Below are positions 23,038 through 27,048 of a DNA stretch of 27,048 bases, piece by piece. How positions within the stretch are numbered: the stretch's first letter is position 1; each line of letters opens with the position of its first letter. The notes under the pieces were generated by a model. The model did no database searches and had not been told where the DNA came from. It saw nothing but the letters and a program-made list of their open reading frames with translations. The position numbers were made by a program, and so were the translations under genes. Location: positions 1 through 27,048 of the IMG/VR virus record IMGVR_UViG_3300036399_000209. One strand, written 5' to 3'. The DNA is from a virus.

Positions 23038-23712
23038 TTATGCACCGACTACACGATCTACGATTTTACCGTAAGAACCGTTTGATGCTGGAAGTAATCT
23101 GAAAGATACTTCGAACATTGATGGAGTATCACGTTTTGCAGATACTGTTACACTGTCAATTGACAATGCACGGTTTGCTACATAAACACGTTCTACTCTG
23201 GTTGCTCCTACTGCATCTGGATCTCCAGATCCTGGACCAACTGCAATAAGTGCGCGTTCTACTGGAACTGCTCCAAGTTCGCCTGAGTTTATAACTAAGA
23301 CGTCTTGTGTTGCTCCGCTTGATAGATCTGAATCTGAACCTGCAATAGATACAAGAAGATTTTCAAGTGTGGCTTCAGCAAATGCTGTAACCATATTAAC
23401 TTGCATACCTTGTTTGTAAAGTTTTGCTACGTCCAGCAATTGATCTACTTGAACTTCACCAAAGTCTGGTTGGAATTGTAATTCCAAACCGTTCATGGTG
23501 TATCCTACGTTTCTGTAGTTTGCGTCTGCTTCTAGTGTATCTGCATATCTAGTTCCAGACACGAATGCTGGTACTGTTGAGACAGATCCTGAACCAAAGT
23601 TATAAACTGCTGCTGAACCTGAACCACTTGAGTATTCAAGCGCTCCTTGGTTAGAAACGAATAGTTGTGCTGCACCTACGATAATTTGATTGCTATTACC
23701 TAAAGTTGCCAT
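23038..23712 (-). CDS. Major tail (tube) protein
   Basis: 224 residues; polymerises into the tail tube. Seen: strand-rich sequence with many Gly/Ser/Val, motifs NVGYTMNGLELQFQPDFGEV and QLLDVAKLYKQGMQ typical of tube proteins in which a beta sandwich is joined by a helix, and SMFEVSFRLLPASNGSYGKI near the C-terminus. Located after the tail terminator gene and before the chaperones, the standard order. I choose the ATG at 23712, 12 nt after AAGGAGG; an in-frame GTG at 23724 lies inside the ribosome binding site and would be four residues longer. A terminator directly follows, consistent with high expression. Codon usage looks less AT-rich than the flanking genes, also usual for highly expressed structural genes. 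Confidence 0.88.
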   Translation of the reverse strand: MATLGNSNQIIVGAAQLFVSNQGALEYSSGSGSAAVYNFGSGSVSTVPAFVSGTRYADTLEADANYRNVGYTMNGLELQFQPDFGEVQVDQLLDVAKLYKQGMQVNMVTAFAEATLENLLVSIAGSDSDLSSGATQDVLVINSGELGAVPVERALIAVGPGSGDPDAVGATRVERVYVANRALSIDSVTVSAKRDTPSMFEVSFRLLPASNGSYGKIVDRVVGA

Positions 23713-23765
23713 ATATTTTTTCACCCTCCTTTTTTAAGGAAAAGTGGGGCTATTTCCTCAATACT

Positions 23766-23771
23766 ATTATA
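23766..23771 (-). promoter_or_regulatory. Possible -10 element before the major tail protein gene
   Basis: Perfect TATAAT on the minus strand in the 75-nt gap between the tail terminator stop and the major tail protein start. It lacks the TG extension (CGA precedes it) and no -35 box is evident, so confidence is low. Confidence 0.3.
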
Positions 23772-23787
23772 TCGTGCTTTTAATAGG

Positions 23788-24405
23788 CTAATTTTTAATA
23801 CTTGGTATCTTGGTATTATATTGTCTAGAGTGATAGTCGTATTTAATAATAAGATCTCTAGAAGGTCTATATTCCATTAAATTAGATACATCTTGCTGAC
23901 TTTCTGCATACCCCGATTGAAAAACATTTATACAATGAAATCTATATTTATAATAATCATACACAGAAGCACTTGCAGAAACAGGATAATTATCATATAG
24001 TTCTTCTGCAAATTCATTTATATCATTTGCTGCATCATCTTCTCTATCTAATACAAGGGTGATTAAAGAAGTAAGATTAATAGTAGTTCCATATCTATCT
24101 GCCCCATTGGCTGCGTCACCATATAGTGATCCGCCATAAATGGTATATCTCATTTGTTCACTTTTAACAGGATAAAAATATTTATAAGCACCTGTTCTTA
24201 CTTTGGTAAATTTATCAAATACTATATATGGTAAGTCTCCATCTAATATTTCAGGAGGAATATTTCCTGCACCCGCTGGAAAAAATGGAATTAATTCGCT
24301 ACCACCTACTGTTTGAGGGTATAGGTTATAAAAGGCTGGGGCCTGTGTTTTAAACTGTTCCCAAACATATCTGTTGATTATATTCTCTGGTCTGTAAACT
24401 GTCAT
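23788..24405 (-). CDS. Tail terminator protein, putative
   Basis: 205 residues, placed just before the major tail protein, the standard position of the protein that caps the tube and joins it to the head. Seen: a start MTVYRPENIINRYVWEQF followed by a helix, then a beta-rich core (IVFDKFTKVRTGAYKYFYPV and MRYTIYGG), and a C-terminal helix-strand part with VYDYYKYRFHCINVFQSGY. This helix-then-four-strand arrangement fits the terminator fold (gpU / gp17 type), though no diagnostic residue exists. ATG at 24405 overlaps the previous stop in ATGA. Moderate confidence from synteny and pattern. Confidence 0.65.
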   Translation of the reverse strand: MTVYRPENIINRYVWEQFKTQAPAFYNLYPQTVGGSELIPFFPAGAGNIPPEILDGDLPYIVFDKFTKVRTGAYKYFYPVKSEQMRYTIYGGSLYGDAANGADRYGTTINLTSLITLVLDREDDAANDINEFAEELYDNYPVSASASVYDYYKYRFHCINVFQSGYAESQQDVSNLMEYRPSRDLIIKYDYHSRQYNTKIPSIKN

Positions 24406-25094
24406 ACTTTTTCTCCTGGTGCATTATTAATCCAAGATAGTGCTGCTGCTCTACCTATAGATGTAGCATTCTTACTCTTAGACGCAATCTTAACATTCTT
24501 TTGATATTCTTTAGAACCTCTAAAGTGATCATAAAATTTAATAGAGTTCAAATAGTCCTTAGTAAAATATATATTATAAAATTCATTATATGCCCTTACG
24601 AAAGATCCACGAGTTGCTCCTCCTCCAGGATTTGCAATATAGATAGGTCCATTTCTAAAAAACTCTTCTCCTTCTATTTCAAAAAATAATACTTGAGCAT
24701 CTTTTTCTTCAATAACTAACGGTATGCCTTCTTCCATAATATTTGCTTTATCGTAAAATGCTTCTCTACTTGTTGGAGAAGGTGTGTCAGATTGTAAAAA
24801 GTCTGCACTGACAACTGCTGATTTTCCTTGAAGCGATACAGAAAGTTCGTATAGTCTTGCAAATGGATCTCCTACCTGACCCCATTCATAAACATGGTGC
24901 AGCATCCCTGGATGGGATCTAGCAAGTCCATCTAGGTAGTCATAGAATACATTCACAGAGGTACTAGCAATTTTCTCTGTTATCTTATTTTGATTTCTTT
25001 TTACTTCATCAATAAACCCTTGAGAATAGTTTGTTACATTTGTGAGGGTATCTATAAAATTCTTTCCATTAAATTTAACCTTTATAGCAGCCAT
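24402..25094 (-). CDS. Head-tail neck or tail-completion protein, putative
   Basis: 230 residues. A basic, strand-like start (AAIKVKFNGKNFIDTL) precedes a helical region (QGFIDEVKRNQNKITEKIAS), then a beta-rich middle (VSVSLQGKSAVVSADF; EKDAQVLFFEIEGEEFF) and a basic helical end. The pattern resembles the neck / HK97 gp10-type proteins encoded between stopper and tail terminator. I choose the ATG at 25094, which shares one base with the upstream stop (TAATG) like most junctions here; a GTG four codons upstream (25106) is inside the previous gene and unlikely. Stop overlaps the next ATG by four bases. No catalytic motif. Confidence 0.6.
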   Translation of the reverse strand: MAAIKVKFNGKNFIDTLTNVTNYSQGFIDEVKRNQNKITEKIASTSVNVFYDYLDGLARSHPGMLHHVYEWGQVGDPFARLYELSVSLQGKSAVVSADFLQSDTPSPTSREAFYDKANIMEEGIPLVIEEKDAQVLFFEIEGEEFFRNGPIYIANPGGGATRGSFVRAYNEFYNIYFTKDYLNSIKFYDHFRGSKEYQKNVKIASKSKNATSIGRAAALSWINNAPGEKV

Positions 25095-25567
25095 TATTGC
25101 TCCCACTTTTGTATTTGTGACTTGCTTATAAATAGTCTAAAATGTCTTAATGTATGATCATAGTTAAATGTAGGTACTATAGTTTTTATTTCATATTTTG
25201 TTTTAATTGCACCCGCAGCATTAGAAAGATTTTGTCCATTTATCCATACATCGTTTCCTGCAGGGTCTTTAATATTAGTAATGGCTATTGCTGTAATAGG
25301 CATATATGAGCCATTAGTTTTTTTTCTTAAATCTTCTTTAGTTCTAAAAAATGCATTTGAGTCATAAATTAAATCTTGTCCTTTAGTTCTTAACTCTCCA
25401 GTAAAACCTCTATTAGATAGTTCACTTATTACTGAGCAGTTTACTTTTCTATCAAATACCCAAGTTTTAGATATATTGCCATAGTCTTGTTGTTGAGTGG
25501 TAGAGTAATAAACATCTGCAGTCATTGGAAACAATATATCGTCTAATGTTGATGATGGAAGAAACAT
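25094..25567 (-). CDS. Head-tail stopper / head closure protein, putative
   Basis: 157 residues, short beta-barrel-type protein expected to plug the connector after DNA packaging. Seen: MTADVYYSTTQQQDYGNI followed by a strand with TWVFDRKVNCSV, a pattern common in stopper proteins where a barrel begins with an 'adVY.....d.yG...kt' segment, and a strand-rich C-terminal part (KYEIKTIVPTFNYD). Located second after the capsid gene in the connector cluster. ATG at 25567 overlaps the adaptor stop by one base. The family is inferred from size, order and this weak pattern. Confidence 0.6.
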   Translation of the reverse strand: MFLPSSTLDDILFPMTADVYYSTTQQQDYGNISKTWVFDRKVNCSVISELSNRGFTGELRTKGQDLIYDSNAFFRTKEDLRKKTNGSYMPITAIAITNIKDPAGNDVWINGQNLSNAAGAIKTKYEIKTIVPTFNYDHTLRHFRLFISKSQIQKWEQ

Positions 25568-26457
25568 TACAAAACCCCGATACGGAGCCTATTTCTATAT
25601 TTCTCCAAGATTTTATCAACAAACATGTTTCCTGTTCCAGCGGTAGGATTTTTAGCAAATTTAATTTTAAAGTCTTCATTGTCAAATGACTCTATGTATC
25701 TATTTATGTACTTTAAGTTATCTGACTTAATGTCTTGGATTAGCATTTCACATGCCTCTTGAATGTCCTGTGGGACCACTTTCCAGCCATAATCGGCGTC
25801 TACCCTATATTCTGACCCTTCTGAAAAAGTAGAGTTTAGATATCTCTCATGCCATACTGGTCTATAATTAGTTTTGTTTTCAGCATCGGACTCGTTTTCT
25901 ACGTTTGTAATTGAAGAGCCATCTTTAGTAATTTCAAATGTTATTAAGTTTACACTAGCACTAAGATTTGAATCATATACTAATTCTTCATTTTGATATA
26001 CCTTATATATCTTATAAATCTTTTCATCAATAGGTAGATAATCCATACCCATACCCACAATATCTTTTTCTTTTCTAGCAAATGGAAAGCCTTGTGTTTG
26101 AGAGTCTATAATATATCTTGCTAATCTTTCATATCCTATTTCACTACCGTCAGTAATTGATAGTGCTGCAGCGACTGAATCTAAGTTACAATATGGTCTA
26201 ATAATTTCTATGTTTGTCATGATGATAGTATCACCATTTGAGTCTTTAACGGATGCTGCTAATGATCCTGTATAGTTTAAATATTTTGGATTTAAAATAA
26301 ATGACACTGCTCCAGAAATTGTTGTTGCAGATGCTGAAAATGACTCTCCTGTGTAAAGGTCTTCGTAATCTAATGTGTATGTTCCACTTGGAGAAACTGT
26401 AAAAGTCGCGGTAAGTGAAGTAACTTTTTTATATTGTCTTTCATTTAATATTTCCAT
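25567..26457 (-). CDS. Head-tail connector (adaptor) protein with N-terminal beta domain
   Basis: 296 residues. The C-terminal part (about 95-296) is connector-like: a helix with SVAAALSITDGSEIGYERLA, then DYGWKVVPQDIQEACEMLIQ and DNEDFKIKFAKNPTAGTGN, ending in a helix (VDKILEKYRNRL), the order seen in gp6/gp15-type adaptors that dock under the portal. The first 90 residues (LTATFTVSPSGTYTLDYEDL) form an extra beta domain that ordinary adaptors lack, perhaps an immunoglobulin-like decoration. Start ATG at 26457 has GGAGG 13 nt upstream, a rather long spacing. Preceded by hairpins and a TGATATAAT element, so it may begin a transcription unit separate from the capsid gene. Confidence 0.7.
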   Translation of the reverse strand: MEILNERQYKKVTSLTATFTVSPSGTYTLDYEDLYTGESFSASATTISGAVSFILNPKYLNYTGSLAASVKDSNGDTIIMTNIEIIRPYCNLDSVAAALSITDGSEIGYERLARYIIDSQTQGFPFARKEKDIVGMGMDYLPIDEKIYKIYKVYQNEELVYDSNLSASVNLITFEITKDGSSITNVENESDAENKTNYRPVWHERYLNSTFSEGSEYRVDADYGWKVVPQDIQEACEMLIQDIKSDNLKYINRYIESFDNEDFKIKFAKNPTAGTGNMFVDKILEKYRNRLRIGVL

Positions 26458-26481
26458 AATAAATAAAATTCCTCCTTACTA

Positions 26482-26490
26482 ATTATATCA
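26482..26490 (-). promoter_or_regulatory. Extended -10 promoter before the connector genes
   Basis: TGATATAAT on the minus strand, perfect extended -10, followed by TAGTAAGGAGG. It sits just downstream of the capsid hairpins, with no convincing -35 (CTTCAA at 16 nt). Confidence 0.45.
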
Positions 26491-26508
26491 TTTATATAAA
26501 ATGTTGAA

Positions 26509-26533
26509 GGGGAGACATTTTTGGTGTCTCCCC
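26509..26533 (-). terminator. GC-rich hairpin after the capsid gene
   Basis: Perfect 9-bp stem GGGGAGACA/TGTCTCCCC with a 7-nt loop. The downstream minus strand reads TTCAACATTTTATAT, a weak U-tract, so it could be a leaky terminator or a 3'-end stabiliser of the capsid mRNA. Its GGGGAGA arm resembles that of the hairpin at 721-744. Confidence 0.55.
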
Positions 26534-26542
26534 CTCTAATTC

Positions 26543-26557
26543 CCTAAATAATTTAGG
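26543..26557 (-). other. Short inverted repeat adjacent to the capsid stop
   Basis: CCTAAA-TAA-TTTAGG, 6-bp stem with a 3-nt loop, immediately after the capsid TAA and 9 nt before the stronger hairpin. The two together form a tandem structure at the 3' end of the capsid message. Confidence 0.4.
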
Positions 26558-27048
26558 TTATTGTTTTGCGTATGCTACTGCATCTGTTTCTTCGATTTGT
26601 GCTCCGAAACGTAAGAAAGTAGTATATTCAATAGTATCTTTCTTAGGTTGGAACTCACGATGAACAGTAACGTCTCTTTGGAATCCCCAAATACGATTTT
26701 CTGGGAATGTCAAAGATACGAATCCTGCAGGCATCAATGGTACTTCTACCAAAGGAATACCTAGTACACGGTATTGGATTGGAGCACCTAATGTTTGTGG
26801 TGCTACACCGTCAATAACGCGTTCTACGATTCTTTCTGAAGGTAGGTTACCAGATGAGCCAAGACCATTAATGATATCGGCTACTGTTTCGCTAGAAGCA
26901 TAGAACTTCATGGCTGCACGAGATGCACGATACTTACGTGGCATTGCTAGCACAAGTGCTTGCAAGTCTTCAACGTCTGTACCAAATGTACCAGCACTGT
27001 TACCAGTTTGTTCTTTTACATAGAAGCCTTCAAGGATGTTTAGGAATG
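26558..27048 (-). CDS. Major capsid protein, HK97 fold, C-terminal fragment cut by window edge
   Basis: 163 residues visible and open to the upstream edge, so the N-terminal delta domain and E-loop are missing. Seen: AAMKFYASSETVADIINGLG (A-domain/spine helix end), then GIPLVEVPLMPAG followed by SLTFPENRIWGFQRDVTVHR and FLRFGAQIEETDAVAYAKQ, the order of the P and A domains of HK97-type capsid proteins, in which a GIPVVEVP segment precedes an NLIxGxQRxI strand and the chain ends at a DAVVYLK-type strand. A TTG within the fragment is not the start. Codon usage looks less AT-rich than most neighbours, as expected for the most abundant virion protein. Followed by tandem hairpins. Confidence 0.9.
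   Translation of the reverse strand, partial: FLNILEGFYVKEQTGNSAGTFGTDVEDLQALVLAMPRKYRASRAAMKFYASSETVADIINGLGSSGNLPSERIVERVIDGVAPQTLGAPIQYRVLGIPLVEVPLMPAGFVSLTFPENRIWGFQRDVTVHREFQPKKDTIEYTTFLRFGAQIEETDAVAYAKQ

Noticed and set aside
23713-23724. GTG at 23724 as start of the major tail protein
   Set aside because: The GTG overlaps the AAGGAGGGTG ribosome binding site; the ATG at 23712 is better placed.
25095-25106. GTG at 25106 as start of the neck protein
   Set aside because: It lies inside the previous gene, whereas the ATG at 25094 forms the TAATG overlap used at other junctions here.

Overview
The window is a contiguous piece of a tailed double-stranded DNA phage genome (Caudoviricetes, long non-contractile siphovirus-type tail). 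Every supportable gene is on the minus strand, so transcription runs from high to low coordinates. The DNA is AT-rich by eye. Genes are packed with almost no gaps, and most junctions are 1-nt TAATG/TAGTG/TGATG or 4-nt ATGA stop-start overlaps. I see no tRNA, integrase, lysis gene, IS element or CRISPR array. Extended -10 promoters (TGnTATAAT) and two genes that look leaderless fit a Gram-positive, possibly actinobacterial, host. That host assignment is inference.

Layout in transcription order. 27048-26558: C-terminal part of an HK97-fold major capsid protein, followed by two hairpins and an extended -10 promoter. 26457-23788: head-tail connector genes (adaptor, stopper, neck or tail-completion protein, tail terminator). 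23712-23038: major tail tube protein, followed by the best intrinsic terminator of the window, which overlaps a promoter. 22950-22283: tail assembly chaperone pair with a canonical CCCAAAC -1 slippery heptamer and a stem-loop 8 nt downstream. 22283-12981: a 3100-residue tape measure protein. 12981-5120: distal tail and baseplate genes (Dit-like protein, 1461-residue hub, proline-rich minor tail protein, fibre-like proteins). 5097-1: a replication block (zinc ribbon, MerR-like HTH protein, two small unknowns, DnaB helicase, unknown, DnaG-type primase, gp32-like ssDNA-binding protein, and the N-terminus of a DnaE-type DNA polymerase III alpha subunit).

The most unusual object is the tape measure protein. 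Between a conventional N-terminal tape-measure core and a conventional hydrophobic and coiled-coil C-terminal part sits a block of about 1,100 residues. It is bounded by two copies of a longer motif (VPGVGNTD..PAMLTPGEFV.NKEST) and divided by five copies of a short linker (GGxIPGVQYAxxG) into five unlike cassettes of about 140 to 265 residues. The last cassette has features reminiscent of an ADP-ribosyltransferase fold. Two linkers are almost identical at nucleotide level. This is consistent with a cargo array inside a protein that is ejected during infection. The cargo role is a hypothesis.

The structural and replication modules are directly adjacent and co-directional. They are separated only by a 22-nt gap containing a TGATATACT promoter-like element, which may be the switch point between the late structural and the replication transcription units.
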